Shown piece after piece: positions 27,071 to 36,083 of a stretch of 64,000 nt of DNA. Position numbers and translations under genes: made by a program. Source of the DNA: Opitutaceae bacterium TAV5 (GTDB taxonomy: Bacteria; Verrucomicrobiota; Verrucomicrobiia; Opitutales; Opitutaceae); assembly GCA_000242935.3 (NCBI GenBank), contig CP007053.1:1-64000 (forward strand), in the 5' to 3' direction. The notes under the pieces are model-generated. The model worked only from the letters and a program-made list of their open reading frames with translations, did not search any database and was not told where the DNA came from. Numbering within the stretch: the first letter of the stretch is position 1; each line of letters starts with the position of its first letter.

Positions 27071-29383
27071 ATGAACCCTTCCTCTCTCTGGTCCATTCAT
27101 CACGAGGGCTTCCAATCCGGCGATATTGAGAAAAACGGCAGCAAATTTATCATTGCCAACGGGGTGATGGGCGTCCGCGGCACGCTTGAGGAGTTTGACA
27201 AGAACCAGCTTGCGGCCTGCACCCTCGCCGGGCTCTACGACCAGGTTAGCGACAAATGGCGCGAACCCGTCAACGCGCCCCACGCCTTCAACGCGCGTAT
27301 CATCGTTGACGATACGCCACTCTCCGTTCTCACCACGCCGCTTGTCCGCCACCGCCAGTCGCTTGACCTGCGCGGCGCCGTCCATTCACGCGAGACGGTT
27401 TTCCGCCTGCCCGACGGCGCCGAAGCCACCCTTTGCGCCGACCGTTTTCTCAGTCTTGCCGACACCCGGCTCGGCGTCATGTCGCTCTCGCTCACGGTCA
27501 CGCGCCCCTGCCGCGTCCGTCTCGAAACCGGCATCGATGGCGACGTGTGGGACCTCAACGGTCCCCACCTCGGACGCTTCGAAGGCCGGGAGGAAGACGG
27601 CATCCACCTCCTGACCGCACTCACCGGGGAAAAATCCGTCCCCGTCGCCGTGGCCGAGGCCATTCGCTCAAACAACCTCCCTCCGTCCGAAACCGTTCGT
27701 TCCGCGCAGGCCATTCATCGGCGATTCGAATTCGAGGCTTCCGCCGGCGATACGTATTCATTTGAAAAATACGTCGCCATAGTCACCGGACCCGGGCATG
27801 GCAACGACGCCCGCGCCACCGCCGGCACCGCGCTTGCCGCCGGACGCGCCGCCGACGGTGCCGGACGCGCCGCGCTCCTCGCCGCCAGCCGTGCAGTTTG
27901 GGACGCCCGCTGGCGCGACTCCGACGTGCTCATCGAGGGCGACGACGACTCGCAACTCGCCCTCCGCTACAGCATCTACCAGCTTCTCATCATCGCGCCC
28001 GCCAGCGACCGCTGCTCCATCCCCGCGCGCGGGCTTTCCGGCCAAGTTTACAAGGGCGGCGTTTTTTGGGATACGGAAATATTCATGTCCCCCTTCTTCG
28101 ACCACACCCAGCCCGCGCTCGGACGCCGCCTCATGCGCTACCGGATAAAAACCCTCGGCGGCGCGCGCCGCAAGGCCGCCGGATACGGCTGTCGAGGCGC
28201 TTTCTACGCATGGGAAAGCCAGGAAACCGGCGACGACGCCTGCACGCTCTTCAACTTCACCGACGTCTTCACGGGCCGCCCCATGCGAACCCATTTCCGC
28301 GACAAGCAAGTCCACATCAGCGCGGACGTCGCCTTCGCCATCTGGCGCCATTACCGGCTCACCGGCGACGAAACCCTGCTCACCGACGGCGGCGCCGAAG
28401 TCATCCTCGAATGCGCCCGCTTCTTTCTCTCTTATGCGTGGTTCAAGCCGGAGAAAAACCGTTACGAGCTCCTCGATGTCGTCGGTCCCGACGAATACCA
28501 TGAGCGCGTCGACAACAACGCCTTCACCACCGCGATGGCATCCGCCACCCTGCGCATTGCCCTCGCCGTTGTTGACCTCCTCGAAAAAAGACACCCCGCC
28601 GCCTGCGCCACTCTCCTCCGGCGCCTCGACTGCGCCGACGACCTTCAGCGCATCCGCGAGATGGATACGTTGCTTTTCCGTCCCGCGCCCGACCCGGAGA
28701 CCGGCGTCATCGAGCAATTCACCGGTTACCACAAACTCGAAAACACCACGCCCGCCGAAGTCAAAAAGCGCGTCCTCAACCCCACCGAATACTGGGGCGG
28801 CGGACACGGCATCGCCACCTCCACCCAGGTCATCAAGCAGGCTGACGTCGTGCTCATGCTCCACCTCTTTTCCGAGGATTTTTCGGACGACGTGAAACGC
28901 GCCAACTGGGATTTTTACGAGCCGCGCACCGAGCACGGCTCCAGTCTCAGCCCCTGCGTCTATGCCCTCCTCGCCGCCGAGCTCGGACGCACCGACTACG
29001 CCTTCAAATACTTCCTGCGCACCGCCACCATCGACCTCGCCGGCGACGCCAAACAATACTCCGGCGGCATCTACATCGGCGGCACGCACCCCGCCGCCAA
29101 CGGCGGCGCGTGGATGACCGCCGTCCTCGGTTTCGGCGGACTCCGCCTCGCCAGGGACGAGCACGGCAACGACATCATGCGCCTGACGCCGCGCCTTCCC
29201 GAAAAATGGCAACGTCTCGCCTTCCGCTTCACCTGGCGCGGCCAATGGTTCGCCGCCTCCATCACGCCCGATGCCATCACACTCGCCGCCGACGTCGCCA
29301 ACACCGCGCCCGCTCCCTTCGTCCTCGCCGGGCAGCCCGTCACCTGCGCCCCCGGACAAACCCTCACGCGACCCGCGTCCTGA
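27071..29383 (+). CDS. glycoside hydrolase family 65 phosphorylase (kojibiose/maltose phosphorylase-like)
   Basis: The 770-residue protein has all GH65 domains: a beta-sandwich N-terminus (WSIHHEGFQ...NGVMGVRGTLEE), a linker, the (alpha/alpha)6 barrel, and a C-terminal beta sheet. VVGPDEYHERVDNNAFT carries the catalytic acid Glu475. FWDTEIFM, KQADVVLMLHLF and EPRTEHGSSLSP are substrate and phosphate motifs. It would phosphorolyse an alpha-glucosidic disaccharide to beta-glucose 1-phosphate and glucose. The beta-phosphoglucomutase gene follows 16 nt later, a well-known pairing. Which linkage it cleaves cannot be read from motifs. Confidence 0.9.
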   Translation: MNPSSLWSIHHEGFQSGDIEKNGSKFIIANGVMGVRGTLEEFDKNQLAACTLAGLYDQVSDKWREPVNAPHAFNARIIVDDTPLSVLTTPLVRHRQSLDLRGAVHSRETVFRLPDGAEATLCADRFLSLADTRLGVMSLSLTVTRPCRVRLETGIDGDVWDLNGPHLGRFEGREEDGIHLLTALTGEKSVPVAVAEAIRSNNLPPSETVRSAQAIHRRFEFEASAGDTYSFEKYVAIVTGPGHGNDARATAGTALAAGRAADGAGRAALLAASRAVWDARWRDSDVLIEGDDDSQLALRYSIYQLLIIAPASDRCSIPARGLSGQVYKGGVFWDTEIFMSPFFDHTQPALGRRLMRYRIKTLGGARRKAAGYGCRGAFYAWESQETGDDACTLFNFTDVFTGRPMRTHFRDKQVHISADVAFAIWRHYRLTGDETLLTDGGAEVILECARFFLSYAWFKPEKNRYELLDVVGPDEYHERVDNNAFTTAMASATLRIALAVVDLLEKRHPAACATLLRRLDCADDLQRIREMDTLLFRPAPDPETGVIEQFTGYHKLENTTPAEVKKRVLNPTEYWGGGHGIATSTQVIKQADVVLMLHLFSEDFSDDVKRANWDFYEPRTEHGSSLSPCVYALLAAELGRTDYAFKYFLRTATIDLAGDAKQYSGGIYIGGTHPAANGGAWMTAVLGFGGLRLARDEHGNDIMRLTPRLPEKWQRLAFRFTWRGQWFAASITPDAITLAADVANTAPAPFVLAGQPVTCAPGQTLTRPAS

Positions 29384-29399
29384 CTGCCCTCCTCCTCCA

Positions 29400-30068
29400 A
29401 TGCCTGCCAGGTTCGCTTCATCTCTTCCCTCGTTCATCACCACCGCCCGTGGTGCGATCTTCGATCTCGACGGCGTCATCGTTGACACCGCCCGCTATCA
29501 CTACCTCGCGTGGAAACGCCTCGCTGCCGAACTCGGCTTCACCTTCACCGAGGCGCACAACGAACGACTCAAGGGCGTCAGCCGGATTCGCTCGCTGGAA
29601 ATCCTCCTCGAGATCGGCGGTATCGCCGTCACCCCGCAGGAACGCGAGGCGATGGCCGCCCGCAAAAACGCATGGTATGTGGAGTACATCCGCAAAATGG
29701 ACGCCTCCGAACTCCTCCCCGGCGCGCGCGATTACCTGAAAAAACTCCGTGCCCGCGGCGTGAAAATCGCCCTCGGCTCCGCCAGCAAAAACGCTCCCCT
29801 GATTCTGGATAATCTCCGCATCACCGAACTCTTCGACGCGATTGTTGACGGCAACCACGTCACCAGGGCCAAACCCGACCCCGAAGTTTTTCTCCTCGGC
29901 GCCCGCCAGGTGGGCCTCCCGCCAGCGGAATGCGTTGTCTATGAAGATGCCGGGGCCGGCATCGAGGCCGCGCACCGCGCCGGCATGAAAGCCGTCGGCG
30001 TCGGCTCTCCCGCCGCCTTGCCCGCCGCCGATTTCCACGTCCCCGACCTTCGCCTGTTGCCCGGATAA
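29400..30068 (+). CDS. pgmB: beta-phosphoglucomutase
   Basis: The 222-residue HAD-family enzyme converts beta-glucose 1-phosphate to glucose 6-phosphate. FDLDGVIVDTARYHYLAWKR contains the nucleophilic Asp and the beta-PGM cap-start motif. LKGVSRIRSLEILL is the beta-PGM cap loop. LGSASKNAP and RAKPDPEVFLLGA, then VYEDAGAGIEAAH, complete HAD motifs II-IV. It is translated right after GH65, which supplies its substrate. The ATG at 29400 begins upstream of the catalytic motif by 20 residues, as in the family. Confidence 0.9.
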   Translation: MPARFASSLPSFITTARGAIFDLDGVIVDTARYHYLAWKRLAAELGFTFTEAHNERLKGVSRIRSLEILLEIGGIAVTPQEREAMAARKNAWYVEYIRKMDASELLPGARDYLKKLRARGVKIALGSASKNAPLILDNLRITELFDAIVDGNHVTRAKPDPEVFLLGARQVGLPPAECVVYEDAGAGIEAAHRAGMKAVGVGSPAALPAADFHVPDLRLLPG

Positions 30069-30181
30069 TCAGCAGCGGGAACCGCTAACCTGCCTGGTTC
30101 ATACGTTTCGCATCCCGAAGCGGAACGGCCTGCGATGCAGGGGCTTCGCCAGTATCCGTTTAGCCGGCCCGCGTCCTGTAG

Positions 30182-30201
30182 CTGCGAACGCAAGTTCGCA
30201 G
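30182..30201. repeat. CTGCGAAC hairpin, second copy
   Basis: CTGCGAAC-GCAA-GTTCGCAG is a perfect 8-bp stem. It differs from the copy at 6619-6638 by one loop base. It lies downstream of pgmB and of the antitoxin gene, which converge here. Confidence 0.75.
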
Positions 30202-30217
30202 GCTCCGGGGGAGGGAA

Positions 30218-30544
30218 TCAGGCGTGGGAAGCCTTTCGTCGGTGGCCGGAAAGGGGCCGGGAACCGGCGCGGCGTCGGGGTGTTTTTTGGGGGGCGGGTG
30301 TGCGAGCAGGCAGGACGTCCTCCGGGGCGGGCGGAACCTTGGGGGCCATGTTGAGAACGCGCAGGAAATCGGACGGCGTCGATCTGGCGGCTTCTTCGCG
30401 GAGGTATTCGACTGTGCGCATCGCGGCGATTTTTTCCGCAGCCGCCGAGGCGTAAAAACTGTTGACGGAAATGCCGTCGCTCCGGGCGAGATTGCGGGCT
30501 TGCTCGTGAACGGAATCAGGGACTCGGAGGGTGATGTTGCTCAT
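30218..30544 (-). CDS. ribbon-helix-helix antitoxin
   Basis: The 108-residue protein starts MSNITLRVPDSVHEQARNLA, a beta-strand plus helix of an RHH/CopG or HicB-like DNA-binding fold, followed by helix SVNSFYASAAAEKIAA. Its C-terminal 40 residues are Pro/Arg-rich and low in complexity. It overlaps the PIN toxin gene by 4 nt (ATGA), so the two form one operon with the toxin first. It would bind and neutralise the toxin and repress the operon. Confidence 0.75.
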   Translation of the reverse strand: MSNITLRVPDSVHEQARNLARSDGISVNSFYASAAAEKIAAMRTVEYLREEAARSTPSDFLRVLNMAPKVPPAPEDVLPARTPAPQKTPRRRAGSRPLSGHRRKASHA

Positions 30545-30966
30545 GGTGTCTTGATATGGATTTGTGACAGGAATTTGCCCGGCGTGAGTGCAGTGACGCC
30601 GAAGTGGCTGGTGATGGGAAAGTCGGAAATGTTGTGTGTGATTATGTAATCGGCACCCGCGGCAACCGCCAGTTCAAGGGCCATTTCGTCCTTGGGATCG
30701 GGGAGTTGCGGACGCCAGAGAAAATAAATGGGTTGGTGAACGGACATCGCGGCAAAGGCGCGGCAAAAAGCCATGATGTCCTTGCGCGGAATCGGCACCA
30801 TACCAGGGCGACAGAGAACATCCTGGTATTCGTGATAAAGGGGGACGGACAAAACCGGTGTGAAGCCCTGCGGGTTTTCGTAAAGCAGGTTCAAAACCGC
30901 GCGCGACGCGCCCTGCGAGGAGCGGAGGGCCGAAACGAGAATATTGGTGTCTATGACAAGGCGCAT
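30541..30966 (-). CDS. PIN-domain toxin (putative ribonuclease)
   Basis: The 141-residue product is a COG1569-type PIN protein. LVIDTNILVSALRSS holds the first acidic residue, YHEYQDVL the second, and DPKDEMALELAVAAGADYIITHN the last acidic cluster. PIN toxins cleave RNA and are held in check by a partner antitoxin, here the downstream RHH protein. The toxin gene comes before the antitoxin gene, the reverse of the usual order but known for this subfamily. Confidence 0.82.
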   Translation of the reverse strand: MRLVIDTNILVSALRSSQGASRAVLNLLYENPQGFTPVLSVPLYHEYQDVLCRPGMVPIPRKDIMAFCRAFAAMSVHQPIYFLWRPQLPDPKDEMALELAVAAGADYIITHNISDFPITSHFGVTALTPGKFLSQIHIKTP

Positions 30967-31221
30967 CGTGGTTGCATGGGCATAACCACTAGAATAAGCG
31001 GCCGGGGCAAGACATTTCCCAAGCGGGCTTGGGGAAAACGGATTTGTTCCCGGAGGTGCTTGCCATCCGGGCGTCCCGCTCTCCCGCCGTCGCCGAACGG
31101 CCCGCCTGCCTGATGATGACGGAAAACATCCGGCTGATGTTCCACGCCAGCTCCGGCAGCCCCAGGCTTTTTCCGACGATCCGCCTGTGGTGACGACGCG
31201 CAGTGTCGCCGGGTCGCCGGT

Positions 31222-34218
31222 TCAGCGCGCCGCCTCGCGCCAGCGTTTCAGCGCCTGGCCGGTGAGGCTGCGCGGCTCGCTCTCGATGCCGGCACGGGGG
31301 CCGGCGTAGATGATCTCGCCGCCCGCGCTGCCGCCGCCGGGACCGAGATCGATCAGCCAGTCGGCGATGTTGATCACGTCGAGATTGTGCTCGATCACGA
31401 TCAGCGTGTTGCCGGCGTCGCGCAGCTTGAAGAGCAGGTCCATGAGGTGCTGGATGTCCACCCAGTGCAGGCCAGTCGTGGGTTCGTCGAGGATGTAGAG
31501 CGTGTTGCCCTGCTGCCGCTTGCTGAGCTCGAGCGAGAGTTTTATCCGCTGGGCCTCGCCGCCGGAGAGCGTCGTGGCGGACTGCCCGAGCGTGAGGTAG
31601 CCGAGCCCCACGGCGTCGAGCGTGGCAAGCTTGTCCATCACACGCGGGATGTTGCGGAAAAGGCCGATGGCGTCGCGCACTGTCATGTCGAGCACGTCGG
31701 CGATCGACTTGCCGTGAAAAAGCACTTCGAGCGTCTCGCGATTGAAACGCCGGCCGCCGCAACTCGGGCACGGCGCGTACGCATCGGCCATGAACTGCAT
31801 GTCGAGCTTGATCACGCCGTCGCCCTGGCAACGTTCGCAGCGCCCGCCGCGGACGTTGAACGAAAAACGGCTGGCCTTGTAGCCGCGCACCTTGGCGAGC
31901 GGCACCTGCGCGAAGAGATCGCGCAGCAGGTCCATGAGCCCCGTGTAGGTCGCCGGATTGGAGCGCGGCGAGCGGCCGATCGGCGACTGGTCGACCTGCA
32001 CGAGTTTTTCGAAAAAATCGAGGTGCTCGATGGCGCGGTGGGCGGCGGGGAGGGCTTTCGCGCCGTTGAGCTTGCGGGCGGCGGCGGTGGCGAGGATGTC
32101 GTTGACGAGCGTGCTCTTGCCCGAGCCGGACACACCGGTGACGCACGTCAGCAGCCCGACCGGGAAACGCGCGTCGACACCGCGCAGGTTGTTGGCGCGG
32201 GCTTCGCGAACGGTGAGGAAAGCGCCGTCGGTGTCCCTGGTTCTGGCGTCCCTGGTGATGGCCAGCTTGCGGGCGAGGTAGGGTCCGGTGCGCGTCTGGC
32301 GCGACGGCGCGGCCATGAGCGCCTCGGGCGTACCCTGAAACAGGATACGTCCGCCTTCGGTGCCGGCTTCGGGACCGAGTTCGACGATCTCGTCGGCCAT
32401 GCGCATGGTGTCTTCGTCGTGCTCGACGACGAGGACGGTGTTGCCGTGGTCGCGCAGCTCGCGAAGCGTGTCGAGGAGCTTCCGGTTGTCGTGCGGATGC
32501 AGTCCGATGCTCGGCTCGTCGAGGACGTAGATGACGCCCATCAGGCCCATGCCGAGCTGGGTGGCGAGCCGCACGCGCTGGGCCTCGCCGCCGGAAAGCG
32601 TGTCGTAATCGCGGTCGAGCGTCAGATAGCCCAGCCCGGTCTCGAGGAGAAAACGGAGGCGTTGTTCGATGCCGGTGACGATCTCGCGCAGGGCGTCGTT
32701 GCCCCCGAGCGTTTCGGCCAGCCCGGCCGCCACGGCATGGGCGGCGGCGACGTCGAGGTGGAAAAAATCCGTGATGGAGAGCGGAGGGGATTGACGTGGC
32801 ACGGGCTTCCAGCCCGTGGGTTTGTCGTGGCATGGGCTTCCAGCCCGTGCCACGGCGGAGGGGCAACTCTCACGGGCTGGAAGCCCGTGCCACGTCCCGG
32901 ATGCCCGCACAAATACGTTCGAGCTGCGCGCATTCAGCCGCGTGCCGTGGCATTCGGGGCATTCGCCGCTCACCATGTAGGTCGTGAGCCGGGCGCGGAA
33001 CCCGTCGCTGTCCGTCTCGCGGAAACTTGCCTCGAGGTCCGCGATCACCCCCGGGAAAGGCAGGGCGCGAGGCTCGCGCATGCGTTTCAGCTTGAAGGCA
33101 AACAGCCGCTCGCCGGCTCCGCGCAGGATCGTGTCGCGGGTCTTTTCGGGCAGGTCTTTCCAGGGCGTGTCGGCGTCGAACGGGAGTTGTTCGGCGAGCT
33201 GCTTGAGCTGGGCGTTATGTTTGATGATGAGGTTTTTCCCGCCGATCCGCCACGGCTTGATCGCCCCCTCGCGGACGGATTTTTCCGGATCGGGAATGAC
33301 GAGTTCGGGCACGAAACGGAGTTTGCGTCCGATGCCGCCGCAGGTCGGGCACGCGCCTTCGGAGTGGTTGAAGGAAAAATGGCGCGGCGTGAGTTTTTCG
33401 AAAACGTCGCCGCAAATCTCGCAGGCGAGCGTCTGGCTCAGCGGAATCTCGCGCCACGGATCGGCGGCGGATTTTTGCGCGAGGACGATGGCGCGGTCCT
33501 TGCCCTCGCGAAAGGCGAGTTCGAGCGAGTCGGCGAGGCGGCTGCGCTGGTCCTCGACGGCCACGAGGCGATCGACGACGAGGTCCACGGCAATCTCGCG
33601 TGTGCCGGCGGGGATGAGGTGAGGATCGTCGAGGTTGCGGATGCCGACGCCGTTTTCGTTGTTGCCGTCGAGACGGATGCGCTGGAAGCCGCGCTGGCGC
33701 AGGCGCGGCAGTTCCTCGCGGAGCACGCTCGGCCGGGCGACGAGCGCGGGCGCGAGCAGCATGATGCGCTGGCCCGGGGCTTCGGCGAGGACGCGGGCCA
33801 CGTTGTCGTCGAGCGAACGCTGCACGACACGGCCGCCGTCTTTCGGGCAACGCTGTTCGCCGTGGAGCGCCCAGAGGAGCCGGGCGTAGTCGGCGATTTC
33901 GGTGACGGTGGCGATGGTGCTGCGCGGCGAGCCGCCGCCTGTGCGTTGCTCGATGGCGAGGACGGGCGAGAGGCCGTGGATGAAATCGACGTCGGGCCGT
34001 TTCAGTTGCTCGAGCACCTGGCGCGCCTGGGTGGAGAGCGACTCCATGTACTTGCGGTAGCCCTCGGCGTAGATCGTGTCGAAGGCGAGCGACGATTTGC
34101 CCGAGCCGGAGGGTCCCGTGATGACCACGAGCTTCCCGCGCGGCAGGCGCAGTTCGAGGTTCTTCAGGTTGTGCTCCCGGGCTCCCTTGATGTGAATGTG
34201 TGTGGCAATCGGTTGCAT
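31222..34218 (-). CDS. uvrA: excinuclease ABC subunit A
   Basis: UvrA scans DNA for damage and loads UvrB in nucleotide excision repair. The 998-residue protein has two ABC modules: Walker [12 protein letters not shown] near 35, signature [15 protein letters not shown], Walker [12 protein letters not shown], and signature [15 protein letters not shown]. Zinc-finger cysteine pairs lie at CEICG/CPTCGG and at [14 protein letters not shown]. It exceeds the usual 940 by about 50 residues because of an in-frame insertion of hairpin repeats at residues about 435-475. The regulator gene upstream ends 4 nt before the start, so the two are cotranscribed. It shows no LexA-type operator at the start. Confidence 0.96.
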   Translation of the reverse strand: MQPIATHIHIKGAREHNLKNLELRLPRGKLVVITGPSGSGKSSLAFDTIYAEGYRKYMESLSTQARQVLEQLKRPDVDFIHGLSPVLAIEQRTGGGSPRSTIATVTEIADYARLLWALHGEQRCPKDGGRVVQRSLDDNVARVLAEAPGQRIMLLAPALVARPSVLREELPRLRQRGFQRIRLDGNNENGVGIRNLDDPHLIPAGTREIAVDLVVDRLVAVEDQRSRLADSLELAFREGKDRAIVLAQKSAADPWREIPLSQTLACEICGDVFEKLTPRHFSFNHSEGACPTCGGIGRKLRFVPELVIPDPEKSVREGAIKPWRIGGKNLIIKHNAQLKQLAEQLPFDADTPWKDLPEKTRDTILRGAGERLFAFKLKRMREPRALPFPGVIADLEASFRETDSDGFRARLTTYMVSGECPECHGTRLNARSSNVFVRASGTWHGLPARESCPSAVARAGSPCHDKPTGWKPVPRQSPPLSITDFFHLDVAAAHAVAAGLAETLGGNDALREIVTGIEQRLRFLLETGLGYLTLDRDYDTLSGGEAQRVRLATQLGMGLMGVIYVLDEPSIGLHPHDNRKLLDTLRELRDHGNTVLVVEHDEDTMRMADEIVELGPEAGTEGGRILFQGTPEALMAAPSRQTRTGPYLARKLAITRDARTRDTDGAFLTVREARANNLRGVDARFPVGLLTCVTGVSGSGKSTLVNDILATAAARKLNGAKALPAAHRAIEHLDFFEKLVQVDQSPIGRSPRSNPATYTGLMDLLRDLFAQVPLAKVRGYKASRFSFNVRGGRCERCQGDGVIKLDMQFMADAYAPCPSCGGRRFNRETLEVLFHGKSIADVLDMTVRDAIGLFRNIPRVMDKLATLDAVGLGYLTLGQSATTLSGGEAQRIKLSLELSKRQQGNTLYILDEPTTGLHWVDIQHLMDLLFKLRDAGNTLIVIEHNLDVINIADWLIDLGPGGGSAGGEIIYAGPRAGIESEPRSLTGQALKRWREAAR
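32800..32889. repeat. three hairpin repeats inserted in frame inside uvrA
   Basis: CACGGGCT-TCC-AGCCCGTG (32800-32818), CATGGGCT-TCC-AGCCCGTG (32831-32849) and CACGGGCT-GGA-AGCCCGTG (32871-32889) lie inside uvrA. They encode an extra peptide of about 40 residues that includes [10 protein letters not shown] and [10 protein letters not shown]. It is placed after the zinc-binding CPECHG motif and before [11 protein letters not shown]. The uvrA frame stays open. Confidence 0.88.
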
Positions 34219-34222
34219 GGGC

Positions 34223-35317
34223 TCAGGATCGGGCGGCGACGGCCGGCAGGGCGGGAGCCGGGCCCGTCGATTCGCCGAGGAAAAGCGGCGCGGTGCGCGG
34301 CTGGAGAAGCGAGGGGGTTTTCCACTCCGTGTCGCCGAGCATCCAGTCCACGGCCTTGCCCAGGTACGGCACCCGCGACGGCGAGCGCAGGCTGGTGAGC
34401 GACGGGATCAGGAACGGCGCCATGCCCTCGTCGTTGATGGCGCACACCGACACGTCGCGGCCGATTGAAAGGCCCGCTTCGTGCAGGGCGCGCATGCCGC
34501 CGATCGCGGCGTAGAGCGTGGTGCAGAAAAACGCGGTGCCCACCGGATCGCCGCCGGAGTCACCGAGCCGGGCCAGCACTTCGTCGCGTGCCGCGTCGAG
34601 GGTCAGGGCCCGGGGCGAGTAGAGCGTGCCGGCGAGCCGGTGTTCGGCCAGAAACGTCCGCCACAGGCCGATACGCGCCTCGATCACGGAATTGTGCGTC
34701 TGCACATTGAGGCAATCGATCCGGCGATGGCCGAGCCGGGCGAGGTGGTCGAGCAGCTTGCGCCCGGCCGCCACCGGAAACACCGCCACCGAGCGCAGGC
34801 CGTGGGGACTCGCATCGTGATCGAGCACCACCACCCGCGTGCTCACATCGCGGAGGCGCCCGGTCAGCCAGGGAGCCATCCGGGCTCCGCTCGGATGAAA
34901 AAACACGCCGTCGAAACCGCCGCCGAGCGCCGCGCTGATCGCGGTGTCGTTGAGGTGTTCGTAAACGATCGAGCGCACCACGGCATGGCGGGTGGCGACG
35001 GCTTTCTCGATATCCTGCCGCCAGCGATCGATTTCATAGGAAGCGGCGGCAGGGCGCACGTAGGCAATGATCCCGCGGCGGCTTCCTCCCGGCTGTTCGC
35101 CGCCCGAGGCGATGCGCAGCCGGCCGGTCTCGCCGCGGGCGAGCACGCCCTCGGCGGCGAGCAGCCGGATGGCACGCCTCACGGTCTGCCGGCTGAGCCC
35201 GAGCTCGAGCGCGAGCTGGCGTTCCCCGGGCAGCCGGTACGCGGCATGATCGCCGTGGCGGATGCGCTTGCGAAGCGCATCGGCGGCAAACTGCGTTTGT
35301 AAATCCGGGCGGGCCAT
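34223..35317 (-). CDS. GntR-type regulator with LacI-like sugar-binding domain
   Basis: The 364-residue protein starts with a winged-helix GntR domain (residues 1-70: [39 protein letters not shown]). It is followed by a periplasmic-binding-protein-like domain of the LacI/GalR type ([65 protein letters not shown]). A ligand, probably a sugar or nucleoside, would control DNA binding. The ATG at 35317 begins the wHTH. It stops 4 nt before uvrA, which makes a transcriptional link to a DNA repair gene plausible but unexplained. The next gene (dCMP deaminase) is divergent. Confidence 0.82.
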   Translation of the reverse strand: MARPDLQTQFAADALRKRIRHGDHAAYRLPGERQLALELGLSRQTVRRAIRLLAAEGVLARGETGRLRIASGGEQPGGSRRGIIAYVRPAAASYEIDRWRQDIEKAVATRHAVVRSIVYEHLNDTAISAALGGGFDGVFFHPSGARMAPWLTGRLRDVSTRVVVLDHDASPHGLRSVAVFPVAAGRKLLDHLARLGHRRIDCLNVQTHNSVIEARIGLWRTFLAEHRLAGTLYSPRALTLDAARDEVLARLGDSGGDPVGTAFFCTTLYAAIGGMRALHEAGLSIGRDVSVCAINDEGMAPFLIPSLTSLRSPSRVPYLGKAVDWMLGDTEWKTPSLLQPRTAPLFLGESTGPAPALPAVAARS

Positions 35318-35453
35318 ATCGGTTAAAAAATTGCGGCCCGGCCCGGGCAAGACAAGCGCGGTGTGAGCGGGCGTGCGGGGAAGAAGGCGCCTCGCGCACA
35401 CTTCGGAGTGGTTCGGAGTGACAAACGCCGCCGGACAGGCTAGCGAGTGGCGC

Positions 35454-35927
35454 ATGAGCGGACCCGTTTCCCCTGTCGATCTGATTGCCGAAGCCACCAC
35501 CCGGTTTGGCGAGCGGCCGTCGTGGGATGATTATTTCATGGCCACGGCGGTGCTCCTCTCCACCCGCAGCCCGTGCGAACGGCTGCACGTGGGCTGCGTG
35601 ATCGTCAGCGGAGGCGATCGTCGCAACCGGCTCGTCGCCGCCGGCTACAACGGGTTCCTTCCCGGCACTCCGCATGTGTCGCGTGTCCGTGACGGGCACG
35701 AGCAGGCGACCGTCCATGCCGAGCAGAATGCCGTGGCCGACGCCGCCCGCCGGGGCAGTTCGCTGGAGGGATGCGTGGCCTACGTCACCCATTTCCCCTG
35801 CATCAACTGCGCAAAGATCCTCGCCGCCGCCGGCATCGCGGAGGTCCGCTACCGTGACGATTACAAAAACGACCCGCTGGTCGAGCCGCTGCTGGCCGAC
35901 GCCGGCGTGAGCATCCGGAAGCTGTAA
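35454..35927 (+). CDS. deoxycytidylate deaminase family protein
   Basis: The 157-residue zinc enzyme would deaminate dCMP to dUMP for thymidylate synthesis. HAEQNAVADAA (His88, Glu90) and FPCINCAKIL are the zinc and proton-shuttle motifs. WDDYFMATAVLLSTRSPCERLHVG is the typical N-terminal region of the ComEB/dCMP deaminase group. The 157-residue length fits. The start at 35454 was chosen over upstream in-frame codons because it begins the conserved part. Confidence 0.85.
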   Translation: MSGPVSPVDLIAEATTRFGERPSWDDYFMATAVLLSTRSPCERLHVGCVIVSGGDRRNRLVAAGYNGFLPGTPHVSRVRDGHEQATVHAEQNAVADAARRGSSLEGCVAYVTHFPCINCAKILAAAGIAEVRYRDDYKNDPLVEPLLADAGVSIRKL

Positions 35928-36083
35928 CGCCACCCGGCGAGGGAAGATTTTCGATTCCCGATTGGGCGCTGCCGCGCCGCGGAGGTCTGTCTTCAATCGA
36001 AAACCGCGAGTAAAAATCCCCGGAGCTTGCTTCGGGGTATCAGACCCAATGAGAACCAAAAATCGAAAATCCTCCCGCCTGTC

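Noticed and set aside
27796-27830. A GNDARAT stretch in GH65 as another repeat insertion
   Set aside because: No palindrome is visible at the DNA level, so it cannot be distinguished from ordinary sequence.
31387-34398. A 1003-residue open frame on the + strand
   Set aside because: It is antisense to uvrA, which has complete ABC and zinc motifs; the frame is an artefact of GC-rich codon use.
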